In this document: positions 24,050 through 32,430 of the stretch, in pieces
How positions within the stretch are numbered: position 1 is the first letter of the stretch
Layout of the letters: every line of letters starts with the position of its first letter
Assembly (NCBI GenBank): GCA_022361395.1
Contig: JAKSAX010000452.1
Location: 1-53,182, forward strand
DNA: 53,182 nt
Source of the DNA: Desulfobacterales bacterium
Lineage (GTDB): Bacteria > Desulfobacterota > Desulfobacteria > Desulfobacterales > Desulfobacteraceae
Reading direction: 5' to 3'
Made by a program: the position numbers and the translations under genes
The notes under the pieces: model-generated
What the model saw: only the letters and a program-made list of their open reading frames with translations
What the model was told of the DNA's origin: nothing
Database searches by the model: none

Positions 24050-26671
24050 TCACTTTTTCCTAGGTTTTGCCCTGTTGGTCGGTGTGGCCGTTCCCGGGTC
24101 ATCCGGCCAGAAGTGCTTGGGATACCGTCCCATGAGATCCTTTTTCACCTCAGCATAGGTCTGGTTCCAGAAGTTGCCCAGGTCCCGGGTAATCTGGACC
24201 GGCCTGCCTGCCGGTGACAGGAGATGAAGGGTCAGGGGGAATTTTCCCCGGGCAACGGCGGGGGTGGTCATGAGGCCGAACATCTCCTGGAGGCGGACCG
24301 CCAGAACGGGAAAATCCAGGGGGCCGTTGTCATCGGAATACTTTACGGGAATCTTTGACCCGGACGGAACAACCACATGGGTCGGCGCATGGGCATCAAC
24401 CATTTTCTGCTGTTCCCAGGAGAGCAGGTGCTTTAACGCCGCACCCAGGTCTACCTGCCGGAGCCCGGCCCCGGAAGAGATACCGCCCAGAAACGGTGCC
24501 AGCCAGTCTGCCATATTAGCGGCCAGGGCCTTATCCGACAGATCCGGCAGCCCGGCAAAGGCGCTGTCCAGATCTGAACGGCCTTTTAAAAAAATCACCC
24601 GGTGCCTGAACTGCTGCAGCGTCCTGGTCCAGGGCAGGATATCCAGCCCGGCCTGTTCAATCCCCTGCACCAGGGCCTGTAAAACATCTGCGGGATCGGG
24701 TTTGGCCAGGGGGGTCTCCCTGAGCATCAGCCTCCTGTACCAGGTCCGGGTAAAGGCCCTGACAGACAAGGTCTTATCCTCCCAGGCCACCTCGTCTTTT
24801 CTCTCAATATGGTCTTTAAAATCCACTGCCAGATCAGCCGGGTCATAAGCGGCTGCCAGAAAAATATTGGCATTTTTCTTATGTCCGTCCAGATGGGCTG
24901 CCACGATATACTCATGACCGGACAGCCCGTTGGGAAACCTGAAACAGACACCACTGCCCGAAGCCGTCAAATAAGACAGGGAGTCCGGTTTCCGCTTTTT
25001 TGCTATCCTGCCCGGCCAGGCAAAGGCCAGGACCCTGCCTGCCGTGGAAATGTCCATGGACCTTGAATTGATTTTGAATCCGGCAGCCAGGTTACCTGCC
25101 TGGGCCAGGATATTTTTTGCGGCCTTAAAATTGACCTGTTTGCGTACGGGTTTTCCTTTAGAGATATCCGAAAGGATTTCAAGCCGCAGTCCCACATCAG
25201 GATCATCCCCGGCGCCTGAAAAGACAAAGTCCCGCTCCTCCGTCATGGCCGCCAGGCAGCAGCCCGTGAATCCCTGGCCAAGCGCCTTTGACCGGATAAT
25301 CATATGGGCCAGGCGGGGATGGGTTCCGGCGGACAGGAGTTTCCGGCCGTAATCTGTGATCAACCCGTTTTTGTCCAGGGCGCCCAGCTGTTTCAGCAAT
25401 GCTGCAGCAGGTTTAAATGCACTTTCCGGCGGCACATCCAGCCACTTAAGATCAGCCGGATCCGTTACACCCCACCGGGCCAGTTCCAGGGCCAGGGGGA
25501 CAAGATCAGCCGAAAGAATCTCCGGCCGGTTGAAGGGAATCAGCCCCTGGTGGACATGCTCCGGCCAGAGACGGTAGCAGACACCGGGGGCGGTCCGCCC
25601 GGCACGGCCCCGGCGCTGGTCGGCAGAGGCCTTTGACACCGGCAGGGTTTCAAGGCGGGTCATTCCCCGGCCCGGGGAAAACCGGGGAGCCCTGGCCAGT
25701 CCGGAATCCACCACCACCCGGACGCCCTGGATGGTCAGGGAGGTTTCGGCAATGGGGGTGGCAAGGACGATTTTTCGCCGGCCGGGCTTTGAAGGGGCGA
25801 TGGCCGCAGCCTGCTCCCGCGGGGACAGGTTGCCGAACAAGGGATAGATATCAATGGGTGAAGACCTGTCTAATCCCTCCCTGAGACGCTCTGCCATGGC
25901 CCGGATCTGGGCGGCGCCGGGCAGGAATACCAGGATATCGCCCTCTTCTCCGGCCAGGCCTTTCTGCACGGCCCTGAAACAGGCGGGCAGAATCTCCCTG
26001 CCTTTGTCACCGGTGCGTCCGCCGCCGGCCTGGTCCCGCGGGACCGGAGGCAGGTAATGGGTGGTCACGGGCCAGGTCCGCCCTTTGGATAGAATCATCG
26101 GTGCATTGTCCATGACAGCGGACAGGGCTGCCATATCCATGGTGGCTGACATGACAAGAATCCGCAGATCCGGATTAAACACCTCAGCCGATTCAAGACT
26201 CAGGGCCAGACCCAGGTCCCCGTGGATATGACGTTCGTGAAACTCATCAAATATAAGAAGGCCGACATCCTCCAGGCCGGGATCGGACTGGATTCTCCGG
26301 GTGAGTATGCCTTCGGTGATAATCTCGATCCGGGTCCGGGGGCCGATGCAGCGGTCCAGACGGACCTGGTATCCCACGGTCTGACCCGGCTTTTCCCCCA
26401 GAAGCCCTGCCATATGGGAAGCACAGGCCCGGGCAGCCAGGCGGCGGGGTTCAAGCATGACGATTTTTTTGTCTCCCATCCAGGGCCGGTCCATCAGGGC
26501 CAGGGGCACCAGGGTGGTTTTCCCGGCACCGGGCGGTGCCTGGACCAGGGCTTTTTTTTCTTTATCAAGGGCATCTGCAAGTGAGGGCAGCACACCCACC
26601 ACCGGCAGTTCCGCCACAGCGGGGTTTGATCTGAGAGGACCGGGTAAAAACGATATTCCGGAAGAAGTCAT
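24050..26671 (-). CDS. hrpB: ATP-dependent helicase HrpB (DEAH family)
   Basis: 873 residues, usual length about 810-850. Motifs: Walker A APPGAGKTT, motif II FDEFHERH, motif III VMSATMD, motif VI QRRGRAGRTAPG. The family's C-terminal HrpB domain (LAPFLGGISSGAGLRQVDLG, VPSGSKIPVKYSDDNGPLDFP, VQITRDLGNFW) is complete. It is a superfamily 2 RNA/DNA helicase-like protein of uncertain cellular role; the E. coli homologue is dispensable. Start ATG 26671 lies 11 bp beyond the stop of the 48-residue ORF at 26683-26829. The tail is basic (NRAKPRKK). Confidence 0.95.
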   Translation of the reverse strand: MTSSGISFLPGPLRSNPAVAELPVVGVLPSLADALDKEKKALVQAPPGAGKTTLVPLALMDRPWMGDKKIVMLEPRRLAARACASHMAGLLGEKPGQTVGYQVRLDRCIGPRTRIEIITEGILTRRIQSDPGLEDVGLLIFDEFHERHIHGDLGLALSLESAEVFNPDLRILVMSATMDMAALSAVMDNAPMILSKGRTWPVTTHYLPPVPRDQAGGGRTGDKGREILPACFRAVQKGLAGEEGDILVFLPGAAQIRAMAERLREGLDRSSPIDIYPLFGNLSPREQAAAIAPSKPGRRKIVLATPIAETSLTIQGVRVVVDSGLARAPRFSPGRGMTRLETLPVSKASADQRRGRAGRTAPGVCYRLWPEHVHQGLIPFNRPEILSADLVPLALELARWGVTDPADLKWLDVPPESAFKPAAALLKQLGALDKNGLITDYGRKLLSAGTHPRLAHMIIRSKALGQGFTGCCLAAMTEERDFVFSGAGDDPDVGLRLEILSDISKGKPVRKQVNFKAAKNILAQAGNLAAGFKINSRSMDISTAGRVLAFAWPGRIAKKRKPDSLSYLTASGSGVCFRFPNGLSGHEYIVAAHLDGHKKNANIFLAAAYDPADLAVDFKDHIERKDEVAWEDKTLSVRAFTRTWYRRLMLRETPLAKPDPADVLQALVQGIEQAGLDILPWTRTLQQFRHRVIFLKGRSDLDSAFAGLPDLSDKALAANMADWLAPFLGGISSGAGLRQVDLGAALKHLLSWEQQKMVDAHAPTHVVVPSGSKIPVKYSDDNGPLDFPVLAVRLQEMFGLMTTPAVARGKFPLTLHLLSPAGRPVQITRDLGNFWNQTYAEVKKDLMGRYPKHFWPDDPGTATPTNRAKPRKK

Positions 26672-26682
26672 GGTCTGGTGTT

Positions 26683-26829
26683 CTATCCCCTGTTCCCAGC
26701 ATCCGGACAGGGAAAAGTATATACAGAATCACAGATCCTGTCCCCTGCCGTCATGGGTTTAATGCCTGTATTTTCCAGCAGCCTGTCAATATTGTAATCA
26801 GGTGCCGTCTCATTATCCTTTGGTGTCAT
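26683..26829 (-). CDS. Small ORF (48 aa) between lhr and hrpB
   Basis: ATG 26829 is preceded by GAGGAGAGATC, one of the best ribosome sites in this run, and the frame overlaps the end of lhr by 17 bases, implying translational coupling. The product (MTPKDNETAPDYNIDRLLEN, then TGIKPMTAGDRICD...) is acidic with two Cys and has no membrane segment or recognised family. Its stop is 11 bases before hrpB. It may be a real small protein or a re-initiation device that carries ribosomes from lhr to hrpB. Confidence 0.5.
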   Translation of the reverse strand: MTPKDNETAPDYNIDRLLENTGIKPMTAGDRICDSVYTFPCPDAGNRG

Positions 26830-29800
26830 GATCTCTCCTCTGATAAAGGTCCAGGGACTTGTGGCCGGCCACCACCTCGAACAGGGCATCGAATGCCCCC
26901 CTGTAAGGACTTTGGGCCGCACTCTCCCCGTTAATGGTATCAACGGTGATATGGGTAAGGGGACTGAAGGTGCGGGTCATCATATGGACGACAGGCGCCA
27001 GGTACCCGGGCAGGCGGTCATCTTCAGGCGGCACATGAATGGTCATCTCCCTGCCCCTGCGTCCGGACACCAGCACAAGTTCCCTGCCCCTGTAAACCAG
27101 GTGGGTGCCGGCCAGCCGCTTGGGCAACCCCAGGCCCCGCACCATGGGCCCCAGACCGCAGATTGATGCCGGATCCATGGCGTTCATCCAATAGACCGTT
27201 CCGGTATCCAGGCCTTTGGAAAGCCTTCGGAAGGCCTTATGGGAGACAAACTGGGGCCCCTGAATCCCTTTAAAGAAGGACCCGGCCAGGACCTCTCCTG
27301 ACAGCTCCATAAGATAGAGGGATTTAAACAGGTCCTTCCATCTGAAACCGGGCAGTTCCCTGGCCAGCAACTCCCGGAACAGAATTCCGTACCGGTCCAG
27401 CAGTACCCTGACCCGGTCCCGGTTCAGGGCCTCTGCTTCCACCAGGTCCCGGTTTTTGGCCGGCGCATCAGCAGCCGGTTGAAACCATTGCCCTGCCAGC
27501 GGAAGCGCACCCTGCCGCCTGGCCAGTTCTGTCCGTGAAAACCCCACGCCCGCGGTCGCGGCGGCCCGGCGCCTGCCCCTGTACCGTCCACGCCCGGAAC
27601 GCAGGGCAGATCCCTTAAGCTGACCAGGGGATTCGGGCAGTTTAAACCTGTTCTCAATACCTTTTCGTAATGCCAGAAAGGTGGTGTTGGTCAGTTTCCC
27701 CTGCCAGACCCGGTCCCAGATCTTGTTTATTAGATCCCGGCTTTGACCGTTGACCAGCCTCTGCAGGGCAAAAAAATCATAACGGCTGTCCGGTTCCTTG
27801 AAAACCGTTTTCCATACACCGGTTCCCGGATCATCGCCTGCCCTGGAACCCTCATCTTCAGATGCTTTTAAAAAATCCAGGTCAGGTTCAAAGCAGAACA
27901 ATACCCGCTCTTTTTGCCGTCCCAGCCACAGGATCTCCCCCTCCTGCATGAGGCTGTCCAAGAAAGAGGGGTGGTAGCCCTCAATCCGCGCAGGCAGCAC
28001 ATCGGTTTCCCAGAGCCCTGCAGGCAGGGGAAGGCAGGCCAGTTGCTCCAGGCTGTCAAAGAGATGATCCAGGGCGTCGCCCCGGCCCTGCCCCTCACGA
28101 TCCCTGCCGGTCAGGCCCTGGCATTCGGCCAGAAAGAGGGGCAGCAGATCCAGATCCAGGGGATCAAACCCGGGCCGGCCGGCTGCCCTGTGCATGCGGA
28201 TGAGAATTTCAAGGTTGCGGGCATCGCAGATATCCCCGTCCCTGCCGTCAACCAAAAGCTGCCCCTGCACAACCGCCTTGGTTTCTACCAGGTCTGAAAT
28301 AAAACCGGACAGGGTGTCTTCTGAAAGCCCCAGACAGGACAGGCAGAAACCGGGCGGTTTGGGGCTGTAATAGGAAAGCCACTGGGCAAAGAGGGCCAGT
28401 CCCAGTTCCGGGTCTCTTCCCTCCGCAGGAATTATGTCCGGATCCTTTCCCCCCATGTCTGTCAGTTCGGGGAAATTCCCTGGCCCATACCATCCCGCCA
28501 GAATATCTTTTACGCTTTCCCTGGCAGCCACATAGGTGGCGCCCCGGGAGGTCACCAGCACCAATTTTTCACCTGTATTGTTCAAAAGAACTTCCGCCTG
28601 ATCTCCGGAACTATCCGCCAGTGCCCTGGACAGGATCTTCCATTCACCAACGGGAATGGCCACCCGGTCCTTGACCCAGTCGCACAGGTCACCGGGATTA
28701 TCCGGGCCGTACCCCGGGGCAAGGCGCTGGCGTTTTATTTCAAACGTTCGGGCCAGTTCAGGTGATATTTTAGGCCTGAGACCGGCGGTGTACAGGGCCT
28801 CTTTAATCAGATTGTCCTTCAGGCCGGAGCCGGCGGAGGCCGGCTGGTCCTCCCGGTACATATACTGGTTGATCTGATTCCAGGCCATGGCAGCGGCAAA
28901 TGGGCTGGGCCTTGCCGTGTGGGCCGCGGACCAGGAAATCTCCCCACTGGCCAGCTCTTCCAGGACCATGCCCAGGGCAGGCATGTCAAACTCATCCCGG
29001 AGACAGGTACGCCAGGTTTCCAGCAGGATGGGAAAATCCGGAAAACTTAAGATATTCTCCATAAGCTTCTGGGACTGAAGGCGGGTCATCCACAACGGCA
29101 TCCGCTGGTTGATACGGTTCCGGGTCACCAGCAGGGCCCGGCCCGCACATTCCCTGAATCTCGCCCCGAAAAAGCCGGAGGACTCAAGCCGGCTGCATAC
29201 CAGTTGTTCAAGGTTATCCGCTGTAACCAGGGAGAGGAGTTCTTCCGGCTCAACCGGTCCGGGCAGCTGGACAATAACCGCATCATTGCCCGGAAAAATC
29301 TCGGGCCGCTCTTTAAAATGTTCTGTCCAGGCCGCCTCCAGTGCCAGGGCAAATGGACGGTTCACCCGCCCGCCCCACAGGGTGTGGATCACCAGCATGG
29401 TTCCGGGGCTGGCACCCGGACCGGACCGGACGTACTCCAGCAGCAGGTGACGGCGATGGGGCAAGGGGGCGACCTCTTTCTGGCTGCGGCAGAACTTTAT
29501 AAGCTCCCGGGCGCCTGTGTCATCCATGCAATAGGTTGAGGTCAGTTCCCCTGCAAAGGCATCCCTTGCCTCCGGGCCGCCGGACAATGCCTGGTCAGCC
29601 TGCTCCAGAAAGCCTGCCATACGGCTGGAAAAATGAAAATCCCGGTTCAGGCCCTCGGCAATCCAGAACGGGGCATCCATTCCCCGGTTTCCTGCGGGCA
29701 GGGCAAAGACATCGTTGTGGGTAATCCGGGTGATCTTCCAGTTCTGGCTGCCCACGGTGGCGATCTGCCCGACCTTGGCCTCCCAGACGTACTCTTCGTC

Positions 29801-31387
29801 CAGCTCTCCGATACGGGCATTTGTCCGGGAATGGCGAAGCTGGTAATACCCCCTGTCGGGGATGGTGCCGCCGGACATGTACAGGGCCAGGGTCGCCCCT
29901 TTTTTAATGGACACGGTATTCTCAAGCCGGTCAAAGGAGATCCTGGGCTGGAGATCCCGTATCCGCGTTCCGGCGTAGCGGCCCTCCAGCATGTTCAATA
30001 CCAGGTCAAACTGTTCGCGTCCAAGATCCCGGTAAGGGGCGGAGGTCCGGATAAAGGCGTAGAGTTCATCCACATCCCAGTTTTCCCTGCCCACCATGGA
30101 AATCAGAATCTGGGCAAGGACATCCAGGGGGGACTTCACAGGATAAAGGGGTTCGATATCCCTTTTGCTGATCGCCCTTGCCAGCACGGCCGAAGCGATC
30201 AGGTCCTGGGCATGGGACGGGAACAGACGGCCTGCACTGGCCCTGCCCACCTGGTGGCCGGCCCGGCCCAGGCGCTGGACCGCAGAGGAGACGGAAAAGG
30301 GAGACTGGACCAGGATCACCTCGTCCAGGTCCCCGATGTCAATACCCATCTCCAGGGAACTTGTGGCCACGATGGCTTTCAATCCCCCCTCCCGAAGCCG
30401 CTCTTCCACATCTTTCCGCAGGTCCTTGGACAATGATCCGTGGTGGGAATAGGCCAGGAGCCCGCCTGCGGCCCGGTTCACCTTATAGGTCAGTTTTTCG
30501 CACAACCGCCTGCCGTTGGTAAACAGGAGGGTGGACCTGTTCTTTTCAATTCTCTCCCTGAAGGATTCCGCCAGCAGATCCCATACTGAAAAATCCTCTT
30601 CCGTATCCTCCGGCATCTCTTCCGGTTCCGACCGTTCCGGATAACAGATCTTCAGCCTGTATTCCTTTTGGATGCCCGAGGCAATCCGGGTAACCGGCCT
30701 GGGGAAATATTCAGGGGCATGGATACTACCTGAAAACCGGTATCCCCCGACCATCTCCGCAACCGGGTCCAGGTTCTCCAGGGTGGCAGACAGGGCAATA
30801 CGCTGGAATTCGCCGGACAGCCGCACCAGGCGGTCCACGGCCGTGATCAGGTGTACTCCCCGCTTGTTCCCGGCACAGGCATGGATTTCATCCAGGATAA
30901 CCGTTTTCAGGCTGCCCAGGATTGCGCAGCCCGACGCCGAACTGAGCAGCAGGTTCAGGCTTTCGGGCGTCGTGATCAGGATTTCCGGAGGATGGATACT
31001 CATCTTCCGCCGGTCTTTCTGGGGGGTGTCCCCGCTCCGGGTCAATACCCTGATACTGGGAAAAATTTCCCCTGCATCTTCGAATTTCTCCCGTATCCGG
31101 GCCAGCGGCCGGATCAGGTTCTTCCGGATATCGTTGTTCAGGGCCTTCAGGGGGGATATGTAGAGCACCCTGACCCGGCCGGGAGACCAGGCCCCTGTGG
31201 CCAGCTGGTTAATGGCCCATAAAAACGCCGTCAGGGTCTTACCCGACCCTGTGGGCGCCGTAACCAGGAGATGCTCACGGCGGCCGATGGCCGGCCAGGC
31301 CTCTGACTGGACATCTGTGGGCCGGCCTATATTTGCAGCAAACCACTCCCGGATCAGGGGATGAAAAGAGTCTAAACCGGGGTTCAT
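26813..31387 (-). CDS. lhr: Lhr-family superfamily 2 helicase (large helicase-related protein)
   Basis: 1524 residues, the size of full-length bacterial Lhr (E. coli 1538). Walker A is VTAPTGSGKT and motif II is ILDEIHACAGNKRG. The helicase C-terminal domain has TSSLEMGIDIGDLDEVILVQ and QRLGRAGHQVG. The Lhr core winged-helix and beta-barrel follow (VGQIATVGSQNWKITRI, LLLEYVRSGPGASPGTMLVI), then a long C-terminal region containing basic linkers (SGRGRYRGRRRAAATAG). Lhr translocates 3'-5' on DNA and unwinds RNA:DNA hybrids, and is linked to DNA repair. Its start ATG 31387 overlaps the stop of the EEP-family gene (ATGA), indicating tight coupling. Confidence 0.95.
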   Translation of the reverse strand: MNPGLDSFHPLIREWFAANIGRPTDVQSEAWPAIGRREHLLVTAPTGSGKTLTAFLWAINQLATGAWSPGRVRVLYISPLKALNNDIRKNLIRPLARIREKFEDAGEIFPSIRVLTRSGDTPQKDRRKMSIHPPEILITTPESLNLLLSSASGCAILGSLKTVILDEIHACAGNKRGVHLITAVDRLVRLSGEFQRIALSATLENLDPVAEMVGGYRFSGSIHAPEYFPRPVTRIASGIQKEYRLKICYPERSEPEEMPEDTEEDFSVWDLLAESFRERIEKNRSTLLFTNGRRLCEKLTYKVNRAAGGLLAYSHHGSLSKDLRKDVEERLREGGLKAIVATSSLEMGIDIGDLDEVILVQSPFSVSSAVQRLGRAGHQVGRASAGRLFPSHAQDLIASAVLARAISKRDIEPLYPVKSPLDVLAQILISMVGRENWDVDELYAFIRTSAPYRDLGREQFDLVLNMLEGRYAGTRIRDLQPRISFDRLENTVSIKKGATLALYMSGGTIPDRGYYQLRHSRTNARIGELDEEYVWEAKVGQIATVGSQNWKITRITHNDVFALPAGNRGMDAPFWIAEGLNRDFHFSSRMAGFLEQADQALSGGPEARDAFAGELTSTYCMDDTGARELIKFCRSQKEVAPLPHRRHLLLEYVRSGPGASPGTMLVIHTLWGGRVNRPFALALEAAWTEHFKERPEIFPGNDAVIVQLPGPVEPEELLSLVTADNLEQLVCSRLESSGFFGARFRECAGRALLVTRNRINQRMPLWMTRLQSQKLMENILSFPDFPILLETWRTCLRDEFDMPALGMVLEELASGEISWSAAHTARPSPFAAAMAWNQINQYMYREDQPASAGSGLKDNLIKEALYTAGLRPKISPELARTFEIKRQRLAPGYGPDNPGDLCDWVKDRVAIPVGEWKILSRALADSSGDQAEVLLNNTGEKLVLVTSRGATYVAARESVKDILAGWYGPGNFPELTDMGGKDPDIIPAEGRDPELGLALFAQWLSYYSPKPPGFCLSCLGLSEDTLSGFISDLVETKAVVQGQLLVDGRDGDICDARNLEILIRMHRAAGRPGFDPLDLDLLPLFLAECQGLTGRDREGQGRGDALDHLFDSLEQLACLPLPAGLWETDVLPARIEGYHPSFLDSLMQEGEILWLGRQKERVLFCFEPDLDFLKASEDEGSRAGDDPGTGVWKTVFKEPDSRYDFFALQRLVNGQSRDLINKIWDRVWQGKLTNTTFLALRKGIENRFKLPESPGQLKGSALRSGRGRYRGRRRAAATAGVGFSRTELARRQGALPLAGQWFQPAADAPAKNRDLVEAEALNRDRVRVLLDRYGILFRELLARELPGFRWKDLFKSLYLMELSGEVLAGSFFKGIQGPQFVSHKAFRRLSKGLDTGTVYWMNAMDPASICGLGPMVRGLGLPKRLAGTHLVYRGRELVLVSGRRGREMTIHVPPEDDRLPGYLAPVVHMMTRTFSPLTHITVDTINGESAAQSPYRGAFDALFEVVAGHKSLDLYQRRDHDTKG

Positions 31388-32166
31388 GGCATCCCGCCGT
31401 CACCGCCTGCCCGTTTTTCCCACCCCAGTACAGACCGGACCGGGTAATGGTCCGAGGGAAATCTGCCGGAGAAATCATCCAGGACCACCTGGCGGGCCTT
31501 GACCCGGAAGTCTCCCCTGTACAGGATCCAGTCGATGTGAAGACCGGTGTCCCTGCCGTCAAACTCATGAAAGGTATTCATGTCCCTGCCGGAAAAGACC
31601 TCCTGAAACCCATGGGCCAGAAACCGTTCATAGGCAGGGGAGCCCGGGTTGGAGTTAAAGTCGCCGGTAATGACCACGGGCAGTCCGGCCGGAAACCGTT
31701 TCAGGAAGTTTGCCACAAGATCCGCGCTCCTTGCCTGCACCCCGGGATCAAAGTCAAAATGGGTATTCACGGCCAGGATTTCACGGTCCCGGTTCTGAAA
31801 CCAGCCGATCACACACTGCCTGGGCCACTTGGAACCGTCAAGCTTTGAGGGCAGGTCAGGGGTCTCACTTAAAAAATGATGCCGGCTTCCCATACAGCAC
31901 CAATCGTTGTGATGAAATATCATATTGCTCTGCCACCAGGGCGTGTTTTTATTATACCAGCCAATGTGACTGTGGGAGGGAAGCTGCTCTTCCAGAAACC
32001 GGGCCTGGAAATGGTTTACCTCCTGGAATCCGATGAAATCCGCCGGATACCGGCTGAGTATCTCCGCCACCAGGGGGCTTCTGTTTTTCCAGCTGTTCTC
32101 CCCGTCCCCGGCCAGGCCGAACCTGAGATTCATGGTCATTATGGTAACGGTGTTGTCCTGGTTCAT
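31384..32166 (-). CDS. Endonuclease/exonuclease/phosphatase (EEP) family protein
   Basis: 260 residues. Motifs of the DNase I/exonuclease III fold: MTMNLRFG, IGFQEVNHFQ (metal Glu), VNTHFDFD, VITGDFNSNPGS, HIDWILYRGDF and the final FPSDHYPV (catalytic His). The substrate may be DNA, RNA or a phospho-compound; some close relatives act as phosphodiesterases. There is no signal peptide. The last four bases overlap the lhr start, which ties it to Lhr and favours a nucleic-acid role. It is the first gene of the minus-strand run. A divergent chemoreceptor starts 264 bp away. Confidence 0.87.
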   Translation of the reverse strand: MNQDNTVTIMTMNLRFGLAGDGENSWKNRSPLVAEILSRYPADFIGFQEVNHFQARFLEEQLPSHSHIGWYNKNTPWWQSNMIFHHNDWCCMGSRHHFLSETPDLPSKLDGSKWPRQCVIGWFQNRDREILAVNTHFDFDPGVQARSADLVANFLKRFPAGLPVVITGDFNSNPGSPAYERFLAHGFQEVFSGRDMNTFHEFDGRDTGLHIDWILYRGDFRVKARQVVLDDFSGRFPSDHYPVRSVLGWEKRAGGDGGMP

Positions 32167-32430
32167 AGTTTCCTCATGATATAATCTGCCTAAGCATGCG
32201 ACATTCCCCGGTCATAGTCAACCATCGTGCTGTCCGACAACCCGGGACAGCGGCCGGCCGGTCAGTTTTCCCCTTTTGGAAAAACAAGGTTTTATTAGAT
32301 CAGGTTTTACTATATAATGCATAAATTAGTTAGCTTTTTCCCAACCCCGTTTTTACTTTAATTAAACAAAACCTGTTGGATTCATCAATGAATTTTAATT
32401 CATTTAACCCATATTTCCGGAGGTAGCTGG

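Noticed and set aside
22895..24217. 440-codon plus-strand frame across the TfoX-N and MBL genes
   Set aside because: It is antisense to two recognisable genes and spans their boundary, with shadow-like Gly/His/Pro composition.
29633..30436. 267-codon plus-strand frame opposite lhr
   Set aside because: It lies wholly inside lhr, whose helicase motifs are intact on the minus strand.
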